Source of the DNA: Pelomonas cellulosilytica
Lineage (GTDB): Bacteria > Pseudomonadota > Gammaproteobacteria > Burkholderiales > Burkholderiaceae_C
Assembly (NCBI RefSeq): GCF_021353265.1
Contig: NZ_JAJTWU010000007.1
Location: 186,001-250,000 of the forward strand
Direction: 5' to 3'
Length of the DNA: 64,000 bases
Below, in pieces: positions 47,742 to 55,596 of the stretch. The translations under genes were made by a program, and so were the position numbers. The notes beneath the pieces are model-generated. The model had not been told where the DNA came from. It was given only the letters and a program-made list of their open reading frames with translations, and did no database searches. Position 1 is the first letter of the stretch. The number at the start of each line of letters is the position of its first letter.

Positions 47742-48299
47742 ATGGACACCGACCGCCATCCCGCCGCCCCGACGGCCCACAACCCCGGCCATGCCGACCC
47801 AATGCAGTCCGACGCCCGCCACGACCTCGCGGCGGCGGAGGCCATCGCCAAGATCCGCGACGTCATCGACAAGGCCGAGACCTGCTTCTTCGTGACGGAC
47901 GGCGGCGTCCGCCCCATGTCCGTTCGCCAATGCGACGAGGACGGCACGCTCTGGTTCCTCAGCGACAGGCACAGCCACAAAAACGCCGAGATCGAAGCCA
48001 ATCCGAAAGTCGAGCTGTACTTCCAGGCCACCGAGCACTCGGGCTTCATGCACCTCGCCGGGCAGGCCAGCGTGCTGCACGACCACGCACTGATCGACAC
48101 GCTATGGAAGCCCATGGACCGCGTGTGGTTCGAGCAGGGCAAGGACGATCCATGCATCAGTGTCCTCTGCGTGCAACCGACGCATGGTCGCTACTGGGAC
48201 AACAAGCATGGAGACGCCGTGGCCGGCCTGAAGATGATCGTCGGCGCCGCGCTGGGCAAGCGCTTCGACGACGGCGAGGTCGGGAACCTCACGCCCTGA
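47742..48299 (+). CDS. Pyridoxamine-5'-phosphate-oxidase-like (general stress protein 26) split-barrel protein
   Basis: The 185-residue protein from ATG 47742 (ribosome-binding site AAGGA) has a polar N-terminal 35 residues, then the split barrel: KIRDVIDKAETCFFVTD, VRPMSVRQCDEDGTLWFLSD, SHKNAEIEANPKVELYF, MHLAGQASVLHD and WFEQGKDDPCISVLCV. This is the GSP26 group, which binds FMN or FAD. Its cellular role is not known. A strong dyad lies in its leader. Confidence 0.85.
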   Translation: MDTDRHPAAPTAHNPGHADPMQSDARHDLAAAEAIAKIRDVIDKAETCFFVTDGGVRPMSVRQCDEDGTLWFLSDRHSHKNAEIEANPKVELYFQATEHSGFMHLAGQASVLHDHALIDTLWKPMDRVWFEQGKDDPCISVLCVQPTHGRYWDNKHGDAVAGLKMIVGAALGKRFDDGEVGNLTP

Positions 48300-48434
48300 C
48301 AGGCCGTGATCACGCGCTCGACGAGGCAAGGACGATAAATTTGCTAACAAAGCCACGGCGGGAACAACACGGAAGTTTCCTGAACGCCTGATTTGTTCAC
48401 ACCGCGAAAAGCCTGCCCGACGGATGATTCGGGT

Positions 48435-49565
48435 ATGCAGTCCCGCCGCCGCTTTCACCAATACGCCCTCGCCAGCCTGGCCCTGCCGGCTGTCGCCCCC
48501 AGCCAAGCCCAGGAGCGCGGCATCGTGCTGGGGCAGTCGGCCCCGCTCACGGGGCCGGCGGCGCAACTGGGTCTGCAGATGCAGCTCGGCGCCAGGGCCT
48601 GCTTCGAGGCCGTCAACGCCACCGGCGGCGTCGGTGGCCAACGCATCGTGCTGAAGACGCTGGACGACGGCTACGAGCCGGCCCGCTGCAAGGCCAACAC
48701 CGAGAAGCTGCTGCAGGATGACGTGTTCGCGCTGTTCGGCTACGTGGGCACGCCCACGTCGGTCGCGGCGCTACCGCTGGCGCTGGCCGCCAAGACGCCG
48801 TTCATCGCGCCGTTTACCGGCGCCGAGTCGCTGCGCGACCCGTTCAACCGGCTGGTCTTCCACATCCGCGCCTCCTACTTCGACGAGACCGAACTCATCA
48901 TCAAGCAGTTGACGCAGCTGGACGTGAAGAACATCGCCGTCTTCCACCAGAACGATGCCTATGGCCAGGCCGGCCTGAAGGGCGTGCAACGTGCCCTGGA
49001 CAAGCGCAGCCTGAAGCCGCTGGCCGTGGCAACGGTGGAGCGCAACAGCGTGGACGTGGACGCCGCAGTGAAGGCGTTGGTTGCGGCCAAGCCCGAGGCC
49101 ATCGTGCAGATCGGCGCCTACAAGGCCTGCGCCGCCTTCATCCGCGAAGCGCGCAAGGCCGGCTACGGCGGCCAGTTCTACAACGTGTCCTTCGTCGGCA
49201 CACAAGCACTGGCCACCGAGCTGGGCAAGGACGCCGCCGGCGTCGTCGTCTCGCAAGTCATGCCCTCCCCCTTCGGCACCGCCGCCGGGCTGGTCAACGA
49301 ATACCAGCAGGCGCTGGCCCGCGTGGACCCGTCCGCTGAGCCCAACTACACGAGCATCGAGGGTTATCTCGCTGCGCGCGTGGTCGTCGATGCACTTCGC
49401 CGCGTGAACGGCCGACCGACGCGTGACGGCTTCATCGCAGCAATGGAGACGCTGTCGGGTTACGACGCCCGGGGCTACCGGCTGCACTTCAACCCGACTC
49501 GCCATGCGGGCTCCAGCTTCGTCGAGCTATCCATGCTGACGGCCGACGGCAAGGTCCGGCGCTAA
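48435..49565 (+). CDS. Branched-chain-amino-acid-type ABC transporter substrate-binding protein, probable Tat signal
   Basis: The 376-residue protein from ATG 48435 is a type I periplasmic binding protein of the LivJ/receptor-ligand-binding kind: VLGQSAPLTGPAAQLGLQMQ, ALFGYVGTPTSVAALPLA and FHQNDAYGQAGLKGVQRAL are typical. The leader MQSRRRFHQYALASLALPA matches the twin-arginine pattern SRRxF. No permease or ATPase gene is nearby, so it is an orphan, perhaps serving a transporter elsewhere or acting in sensing. Ligand unknown. Confidence 0.88.
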   Translation: MQSRRRFHQYALASLALPAVAPSQAQERGIVLGQSAPLTGPAAQLGLQMQLGARACFEAVNATGGVGGQRIVLKTLDDGYEPARCKANTEKLLQDDVFALFGYVGTPTSVAALPLALAAKTPFIAPFTGAESLRDPFNRLVFHIRASYFDETELIIKQLTQLDVKNIAVFHQNDAYGQAGLKGVQRALDKRSLKPLAVATVERNSVDVDAAVKALVAAKPEAIVQIGAYKACAAFIREARKAGYGGQFYNVSFVGTQALATELGKDAAGVVVSQVMPSPFGTAAGLVNEYQQALARVDPSAEPNYTSIEGYLAARVVVDALRRVNGRPTRDGFIAAMETLSGYDARGYRLHFNPTRHAGSSFVELSMLTADGKVRR

Positions 49566-49591
49566 CCGCCCCGGCGCGAGCGCGCCACGGC

Positions 49592-49610
49592 GGTGCGTGG
49601 GCGACGCACC
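49592..49610. terminator. Hairpin after the binding-protein gene
   Basis: GGTGCGT (49592-49598) pairs with ACGCACC (49604-49610) around a 5-base loop, 27 bases after the stop. The following bases (CCGTTACT) lack a T-run, so it is a weak terminator candidate. Confidence 0.4.
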
Positions 49611-49718
49611 CCGTTACTCGTTTGCCTGCAGCTGACGGCAAGCCGCCGGGACGCCGTCGGCCGTCAACGGAGAACCGTCGCGGCGCGATAGAGCAGCATC
49701 GCTACTCCGGGAGCACCG

Positions 49719-51008
49719 ATGCCCCGTCTCCTCGCCCCCCTTGCGCTGGCCGCTGCCAGCTTCGTGATGCTTGCCGGCTGCGCCGCGCCGCGGGTCGCCG
49801 ACGTCCACGCCCAGGTACGCGTCGCCGCCGTTGTGCCCCCCTCGGTCGTCAGCGTCGAGATCAATCCACCACTCGTCCAGCCCGAGCCGGTGCTGGTGGA
49901 CGTGGCACCGCCGCCGATGCTCGTCGAAGCGCCACCGCCGCCGCCCGCGCCCGAAGCGGTCTGGATCGGTGGCTACTGGGGCTGGCAGAGCAGCCGCTGG
50001 GTCTGGTGCTCGGGCCATTGGCGGCTACCGCCCCAGCCGGGCTACGGCTGGACCCAGCCCTACTACGAGCACCGCGACGGCGCCGTCATCTTCGTAGCGG
50101 GCCACTGGGCCGCACCGGGCGTCACGTTCGTGCCGCCGCCGCCGATGCTGCACCTGTCGCTGCAGGTATCCATCGACGGCGGCGCCCGCCCGATGGGCCC
50201 CGCCGGCGTCTTCGTGCCGCCGCCGCCCGGCTCGCGGCCCGGGCTGGTGGTGCCCGCACCGGTAGGCACGGCGCCCGCGGTGGTGGTCAGCGCGCCGCCC
50301 GTCGTCAACGTCGGCATGCGGGTGACAAACACCACGGTCAACAACGTACACGTCGACAACCGCGTCACCAACATCAGTAACGTCACGAACGTGACGCAGG
50401 TCACCGTCATTGCACCGCCGACGGCCACCGCCAACGGCCAGGCCTTCCAGGGCCACATGCCGGCCCAGGCCCATCTTGCGGCAGCCCTGCCACCCGTGGT
50501 GCGCGCCTTCGCGCCGCCCCCCCATGCGCAGCCCCAGGCCGCGGAGCGCCCGATCCACGCGACGCGACCGGTGCCGACCGCCGCGCCGGAGGCGATGCCT
50601 GCCGCGGCCGAGCACGCGCCGTCGCATGCTGCAATGCCGGCACCGCGTCCGGCCACGGCCCCGGTCCAGCCGCCGACCGCGACGGTGGCAATGCCGCCCG
50701 CGCCACCCGTGACGGCGCCACACGAGGTTCACACACCGATGCCGCCCAGGCCCGTGGCCGCCGAGGCCCGGCCCGACACACTGCCGCACCATGACGCTGC
50801 GCACGAGCGGCCGGCGTCGCATCCGCCCCGCCCCGCCGACAAGCCGTCACCCCATGCGCCGGCAGGTTTGGCGCCTGGCGGCCACGCGCCGGCGCCGCAT
50901 GACGAGCACGGCCGCGACGCGCATCGCCCGCACGAGGAAAAGGGCAAGGAAAGAGACAAGGACAGGGCCGAGGCTCATCGCGAGTCCCGCAGCGAGGAGG
51001 CGCGCTGA
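49719..51008 (+). CDS. WxxGHW-type lipoprotein with Pro/His-rich tail
   Basis: The 429-residue protein starts MPRLLAPLALAAASFVMLAGC, a lipoprotein signal with lipobox LAGC, so it should be membrane-anchored at Cys21. Two WxxGHW-type repeats follow (VWIGGYWGWQSSRWVWCSGHW and VIFVAGHWAAPG) around residues 85-135. An Asn/Thr/Val-rich part (NTTVNNVHVDNRVTNISNVT) lies near 205-230. From about 245 the chain is low-complexity, rich in Pro, Ala and His, ending in a charged Glu/Arg/Lys tail. Ribosome-binding site GGGAG supports the ATG. Function unknown; a cell-surface or metal-binding role is a guess. Confidence 0.8.
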   Translation: MPRLLAPLALAAASFVMLAGCAAPRVADVHAQVRVAAVVPPSVVSVEINPPLVQPEPVLVDVAPPPMLVEAPPPPPAPEAVWIGGYWGWQSSRWVWCSGHWRLPPQPGYGWTQPYYEHRDGAVIFVAGHWAAPGVTFVPPPPMLHLSLQVSIDGGARPMGPAGVFVPPPPGSRPGLVVPAPVGTAPAVVVSAPPVVNVGMRVTNTTVNNVHVDNRVTNISNVTNVTQVTVIAPPTATANGQAFQGHMPAQAHLAAALPPVVRAFAPPPHAQPQAAERPIHATRPVPTAAPEAMPAAAEHAPSHAAMPAPRPATAPVQPPTATVAMPPAPPVTAPHEVHTPMPPRPVAAEARPDTLPHHDAAHERPASHPPRPADKPSPHAPAGLAPGGHAPAPHDEHGRDAHRPHEEKGKERDKDRAEAHRESRSEEAR

Positions 51009-51023
51009 CGCGGCCGGCTCAGC

Positions 51024-51944
51024 TCAAAGCGGCTCGACCGTCACGCCCACCCGCAACGTCGCGACGCCGCCGCCGCGCAGCACGCCGCGCAGCGGGGCCA
51101 CGTCGGCGTAGTCGCGGCCCCAGGCCAGCGTCACGTGGTCCAGTCCGGCCGGCACGTTGTTGGTCGGGTCCAGCGCGAGCCAGCCCTGCTCGGGGCACCA
51201 CAGCTCCACCCAGGCGTGCGAGGCGTCGGCACCGACCAGCTTGGGCTGGCCCTCGGGCGGGTGCGTCAGCAGGTAGCCCGACACATAACGCGCCGCCAGG
51301 CCCAGCGTGCGGCACGCGGCGATGAAGACGTGGGCGAAGTCCTGGCAGACGCCGCTGCGCTGGGCCAGCGCGTCGGCCGCGCGTGTGGCGACCGTCGTGC
51401 TCTGCGGCAGGTAGCGCAGGTCGACGTGGATCTGGCGCATCAGTGCCAGCCCCCCAGCGGCCAGCGCGCGGTTGGGCGGGAAGGCTCGGCGGGCGTACGC
51501 GGCCAGTGTGGCAGCGGGCGCGGTGTAGGTGGAGGCCAGCGCGAATTCGTCGGCCTCCTGCAGCGCCCGGCCGGCGCGGTAGCGCAAGCTGGCGGCCACC
51601 GCCTCCCAGGCCGGGCTGCGCTGCGGGTCGGGCACCGGGCGATCTTTCAGCTCGACGACAAAACGGCTGTCCACCACCAGCTTCTCGTGCACGCGCGCGT
51701 GGCCAAAGCTCAGGTGCCGGTTGCCCCAGGGGTCGCGCCGCAGGTGACGGGCCAGCTCGGCGGCATCCAGCTCCAGGCCCTCGACGCCCCAGCCGTCGGG
51801 CAGCGGGTCGATGTTGAGCTGCCAGCCGTGTACCTTCTGCCACGGCGTGTCGCGCGGCGCCAGGCAGGCGGCATGGTGCGCCCACTCGACCGAGTCCTCA
51901 TAGGTGTACTCGGTGACGTGGTGGACCGACAGTCGCACCGTCAT
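51024..51944 (-). CDS. Transglutaminase-like cysteine protease-fold protein (set A)
   Basis: The 306-residue protein has an N-terminal beta domain of the bacterial transglutaminase type (LSVHHVTEYTYEDSVEWAHH) and a core with the triad Cys200 (RSGVCQDFAH), His243 (ASHAWVELWC) and Asp259 (WLALDPTNN). There is no signal peptide, so it is cytoplasmic. Its ATG overlaps the stop of the ATP-grasp/alpha-E fusion by 4 bases. In-frame sequence upstream to 53186 lies inside that gene and is not part of it. The family is predicted to make or cut isopeptide or peptide bonds in an unknown modification pathway. Confidence 0.93.
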   Translation of the reverse strand: MTVRLSVHHVTEYTYEDSVEWAHHAACLAPRDTPWQKVHGWQLNIDPLPDGWGVEGLELDAAELARHLRRDPWGNRHLSFGHARVHEKLVVDSRFVVELKDRPVPDPQRSPAWEAVAASLRYRAGRALQEADEFALASTYTAPAATLAAYARRAFPPNRALAAGGLALMRQIHVDLRYLPQSTTVATRAADALAQRSGVCQDFAHVFIAACRTLGLAARYVSGYLLTHPPEGQPKLVGADASHAWVELWCPEQGWLALDPTNNVPAGLDHVTLAWGRDYADVAPLRGVLRGGGVATLRVGVTVEPL

Positions 51945-54589
51945 TGCCACACCCGCTGTTCGGCGCCGATGACATGCGCGAAATAACGCTGGCTGATGAG
52001 GCTCGAGAGTTCGCCCGCCTGTGCCACCGCACGGCGCAACTGCGACACCAGCGTCGGGCCCGGCGCGGCCAGTTCGGCCAGCGGCCATGCCTCGGGAACC
52101 GGCAGGTCGGCTGCGATGTCGGTGGCCCAGCCCGGATCGTGCCGGGCCAGCTTGGCGAAGCGGTCCCGCAGCGTGCGCGCCACCCAGGCGAGCGACCGGG
52201 GGTTCTCGGTGTCGTGCACCAGCAGGTGTAGCAACGGCGGCGCCTCGCGGCGCGCCTGGAACTTGGCGCGGTAGGTGATCGTCGAGTCGAACACCCCCAG
52301 CAGCAGCGCGAAGCCGTCCTCGCTGACCGCCAGCCCCTGCTCGAAGGTCTCGGCCAGCACGTCGGCGTGGAATGACAGCCGCTCGATCTGCCGGCCGATG
52401 GACAGCAGCCGCCAGCCGTCGTCGCGCGTCATGCGGTCGGTCTGCGCGCCCGTGATGGCGGCCAGGTGCGTGTCGGCGCGGGCCAGCACGTTGAGTACGT
52501 CGGTGACGGGTGTGCCGGTGCCCGGGCGGTCCAGCACGGCGCGCAGGTGCTGCTCGAACTGCGCCGAGGTCTCGTGGATCAGCCGCCAGGACTCGGACGA
52601 CAGCCGCTCGCGCAGCGCCTGCGCGCAGGACAGCAGCGCCCGCAGGTTCCAGCCCACGCTCGTCACGCCGGAGCCCGGCAGCAGCTCGGCCAGCAGCGCA
52701 CGCTCGAAGCCGCGCGGGTCGTCCTGCGCATGCGGCGCCTCGGGGCCGACGAGGCCGTGGCGGCGGGCCAGCACGTCCAGCAGCGGCAGCATGGGAGGCG
52801 CCATCGCGCCGCGCTGCACCATGACGCTGGCCTCGATAACGTGTCGCGCAAGCCGCGCGCTGTTCTCTGCGCGCTCGGTGTAGCGGCCCAGCCAAAACAG
52901 GTTCTCGGCCGCGCGGCTGGTCACGGTCCAGTGCACATCGCGCAAGTCGGCGGCCTGCAGCGGCTGGGACAGCAGCGTGGTGGGGTCCACCTCGCCGTCC
53001 GTCATGACCCAGGTGTCGGCGCTGAGGCTGCCGCGTTGGATGGACAACCAGGCATCGGCCTGCGGATCGCGGCGCGGCGCGACCCGCGTCAGGCCGCCCG
53101 GCAGCACCGACCAGCCGCCGTGACCGTCGGTCATTGCGTAGACACGCAACACGGCCACGCGCGGCTCCAGCGCGCCGCGCGTCCACACCGGCTGCTTGGC
53201 GGGCTTCACGCGCGCCTGCAGTGTGTAAGCGGTGGGGTCGGCGTCGATGCGGTCGCTCAGGTCGAGCAGCTCGTCACCGCTCAGTTCGGCCGCGATGATG
53301 GGGTCAAAGCTGCGCGTCGTGCTGCTGGCCGCAAAGGTCGGCACGACGACGTAGTCCGCCAGCTGGGGGCGTAGCGCGCGCCAGGCGGTCTCCTCGCCGC
53401 ACCACCAACTCTGGATCGCTGGCAGCTGCAGCGGCTCGCCCAGCAGGCTCTCGGCCACGCCGGGCCAGAACGCGGCAAGTCCGGGGCTTTCCAGCCAGCC
53501 GGCACCCGGCGCGTTCGCGATGACGACCTCACCGGCGCGCGCAGCCTGCAGCAGCCCCGGCACGCCGAGGATGGAGTCGGGATGCAGCTCAAGCGGATCC
53601 AGCCAGGTGTCGTCCACGCGGCGCAGCAGCACGTGCACGCGCTCCAGCCCCGCGAGCGTCTTCAGGTACACCTTATCGGCACGCACGGTCAGGTCGGCGC
53701 CTTCCACCAGCGCGATGCCGAGGTAGCGCGCCAGGAAGGCCTGCTCGAAATAGGTCTCGTTGCGCGGCCCCGGCGTCAGCAACGCGATCCGGCTGCGCTC
53801 GCCGGCGGGCGACAGCCGCATCAGCGACTGCATCAGGTCCCGGTAGCTGGCGGCCAGCCGCTGCACGGCCATCTGGCGGAAGGCCTCCGGGAACTGCTGC
53901 GCAATGATGAGTCGGTTCTCCAGCACATAGCCCAGGCCCGACGGCGCCTGCGTGCGCTGACCCACGACCCACCACAGGCCATCGGCGCAGCGGGTCAGGT
54001 CGAAGGCCAGCACATGCAGGTGCACGCCGCCCGGCGGCTGCGCGCCGTGCATGGCCCGCAGGTATTGCGGATGCGCCAGCACCAGCGAGGCAGGTAGTAG
54101 GCCCTCGTTGAGCAACCGGCGTTCGCCGTAGGTGTCGGCCATGACGGCGTCCAGCAGCCGCGCGCGCTGCGCGATGCCGGCCTCGATGTGGCGCCACTCG
54201 TCCGGCTCGATGAGCATGGGCAGCAGCTCCAGCGGCCAGTGGCGGGCCAGCGGCGCGCCTTCCTTGGCGTCCTGGCCCGGCAGCGGCGGCGCGTCGCTGT
54301 GCACGTTGTAGCTGGCGCCGTCTTCCAGCACGCGGCGCTGCACGCGCAAGGCCTTGGCGCTGAGGTCCTGCCAGCCGGAGGCGCCGCCCGCCGCGAAGAA
54401 CCGCTGCCAGCGCTCGGTCAGCCCGCCCTGCGGCTCGCCGGGCCGGTTGACCTGGCCGGTGAGCTCGTAGAAGTGCCCGTCACGGCTGCGCAGCGCCGCC
54501 GACAGCGCCTGCGCGAGCGGGTCCGGCGTCGGGGCGACCTCCGGGTCGTCGGGGAGCAGGCTCCACTGGCTGGGCGTGAGCTCGGGCAT
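51941..54589 (-). CDS. Circularly permuted ATP-grasp / alpha-E fusion protein (set A)
   Basis: The 882-residue protein joins a circularly permuted ATP-grasp domain (about 30-540) to an alpha-E helical domain (about 555-882, starting HWTVTSRAAENLFWLGRYTERAE). Compared with the separate ATP-grasp protein at 60584, the fold markers RRVDDTWLDP and GYVLENRLI are kept. Two ATP-site motifs are not: EDNLRVPSG is GQRTQAPSG, and the VVKEVHGAGGYG lysine/glycine loop is VVVPTFAASS, with Val416 at the lysine place. The start is taken at MPELTPSQWS (54589); TTG 54622 and ATG 54616 are possible. Predicted role: peptide-bond-forming ligase or its scaffold. Confidence 0.9.
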   Translation of the reverse strand: MPELTPSQWSLLPDDPEVAPTPDPLAQALSAALRSRDGHFYELTGQVNRPGEPQGGLTERWQRFFAAGGASGWQDLSAKALRVQRRVLEDGASYNVHSDAPPLPGQDAKEGAPLARHWPLELLPMLIEPDEWRHIEAGIAQRARLLDAVMADTYGERRLLNEGLLPASLVLAHPQYLRAMHGAQPPGGVHLHVLAFDLTRCADGLWWVVGQRTQAPSGLGYVLENRLIIAQQFPEAFRQMAVQRLAASYRDLMQSLMRLSPAGERSRIALLTPGPRNETYFEQAFLARYLGIALVEGADLTVRADKVYLKTLAGLERVHVLLRRVDDTWLDPLELHPDSILGVPGLLQAARAGEVVIANAPGAGWLESPGLAAFWPGVAESLLGEPLQLPAIQSWWCGEETAWRALRPQLADYVVVPTFAASSTTRSFDPIIAAELSGDELLDLSDRIDADPTAYTLQARVKPAKQPVWTRGALEPRVAVLRVYAMTDGHGGWSVLPGGLTRVAPRRDPQADAWLSIQRGSLSADTWVMTDGEVDPTTLLSQPLQAADLRDVHWTVTSRAAENLFWLGRYTERAENSARLARHVIEASVMVQRGAMAPPMLPLLDVLARRHGLVGPEAPHAQDDPRGFERALLAELLPGSGVTSVGWNLRALLSCAQALRERLSSESWRLIHETSAQFEQHLRAVLDRPGTGTPVTDVLNVLARADTHLAAITGAQTDRMTRDDGWRLLSIGRQIERLSFHADVLAETFEQGLAVSEDGFALLLGVFDSTITYRAKFQARREAPPLLHLLVHDTENPRSLAWVARTLRDRFAKLARHDPGWATDIAADLPVPEAWPLAELAAPGPTLVSQLRRAVAQAGELSSLISQRYFAHVIGAEQRVWQ

Positions 54590-54670
54590 GGTGGCTCGTG
54601 GGGGGTGGGGTGGCATTGTCAAGCAATGTGCAGGCTGACGCGGCGCGCGCGGCCCGGCGCCATGCGACGT

Positions 54671-55516
54671 TCAGGCGAGAAAGCCACGCAACACGCGCTC
54701 CGCGGCGGCAGAGTCGTCGCGCCATGCGCCGTGGCCCACACCCGGGAAGCGCTCGAAGCCCGCCAGCCACCGCGGTGGCAGCGCGGCGGCGATCTCGGCG
54801 GCATCTTCGGGCGGCGTGACGGGGTCCTCTTCGCCGGCCATGACGAGCACCGGGCATTGCACGCCGGCCAGGCCCGGACGCAGGTCCATGTCGGGCAGCT
54901 CGGTGCGGGTGTGCTCGAACAGGATGTCGGGTTGGAACCTCATCCAGCCGCCAGCATCCGGGTCCTTGGGGCGGGTGTTGTAGAGGTGGCGGCAGTGCTG
55001 CTCGTAGGCAGCCCAGGTGTCGGGCCCCGGCTGCGTCCAGAATGCGCGCGTGGCCGCGGCAGCCTCCGGGCCGCCGAGCCGGCCAAAGTGGTGGACTTTG
55101 CGCTCCAGTCCGAAGTGGTGGGAGGTGCTGGACAGTACCACCCGGCGCGGATGCGCCGGATGCCGCGCGAGATAGCGCTGCGCAACAAAACCGCCGAAGC
55201 TCTGGCCCAGCACGATGGGTTTCTCGATGCCCAGCACATCGCACAGCCGTACGACGTCGTCGGCCAGCGTGTCCAGCCGGCATTCACCCAACGGTCGCGG
55301 GCTGCTGCGGCCATGGCCGCGCTGGTCGTAGTAGACGACCTGGCAGGTGTCGACGAAGCGGCTGAAAAAGGGTCGGAAGGCCGTGTGGTCGAAGCCGGGG
55401 CCGCCGTGGATGAGGACGAGCGTGGGCTTCTCGCGCAGGCTGCGGCCGTCAGGGACGAAGCCCAGGCCCTCGACGTCGACGAACAGGCGGACGCCCGGTT
55501 GGATCTCGATGTACAT
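54671..55516 (-). CDS. Alpha/beta hydrolase, proline-iminopeptidase-like (S33)
   Basis: The 281-residue enzyme has the oxyanion motif HGGPGFDH near 37-44, the nucleophile Ser106 in LGQSFGG, Asp231 in GEEDPVTPP and His262 in GVGHGAW. HGGPG and DQRGHGRSS are typical of prolyl aminopeptidase relatives, though ester substrates are possible. It lies between the two transglutaminase/ATP-grasp sets in the same orientation, 81 bases from the fusion gene start and 80 from the DUF2126 gene, so it may trim the product of that system. Confidence 0.88.
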   Translation of the reverse strand: MYIEIQPGVRLFVDVEGLGFVPDGRSLREKPTLVLIHGGPGFDHTAFRPFFSRFVDTCQVVYYDQRGHGRSSPRPLGECRLDTLADDVVRLCDVLGIEKPIVLGQSFGGFVAQRYLARHPAHPRRVVLSSTSHHFGLERKVHHFGRLGGPEAAAATRAFWTQPGPDTWAAYEQHCRHLYNTRPKDPDAGGWMRFQPDILFEHTRTELPDMDLRPGLAGVQCPVLVMAGEEDPVTPPEDAAEIAAALPPRWLAGFERFPGVGHGAWRDDSAAAERVLRGFLA

Positions 55517-55596
55517 GGAGGAAACGACGGACCGCCCCGCCGCGGACGGCCATGCGGCGCAGCGGCGGAGGGCGGGCCTGGCGGATTAGGAGCCGG

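Noticed and set aside
51945..53186. N-terminal extension of about 414 codons in frame with the set A transglutaminase
   Set aside because: It lies inside the ATP-grasp/alpha-E gene, has no family similarity, and the ATG at 51944 shows the ATGA overlap used elsewhere.
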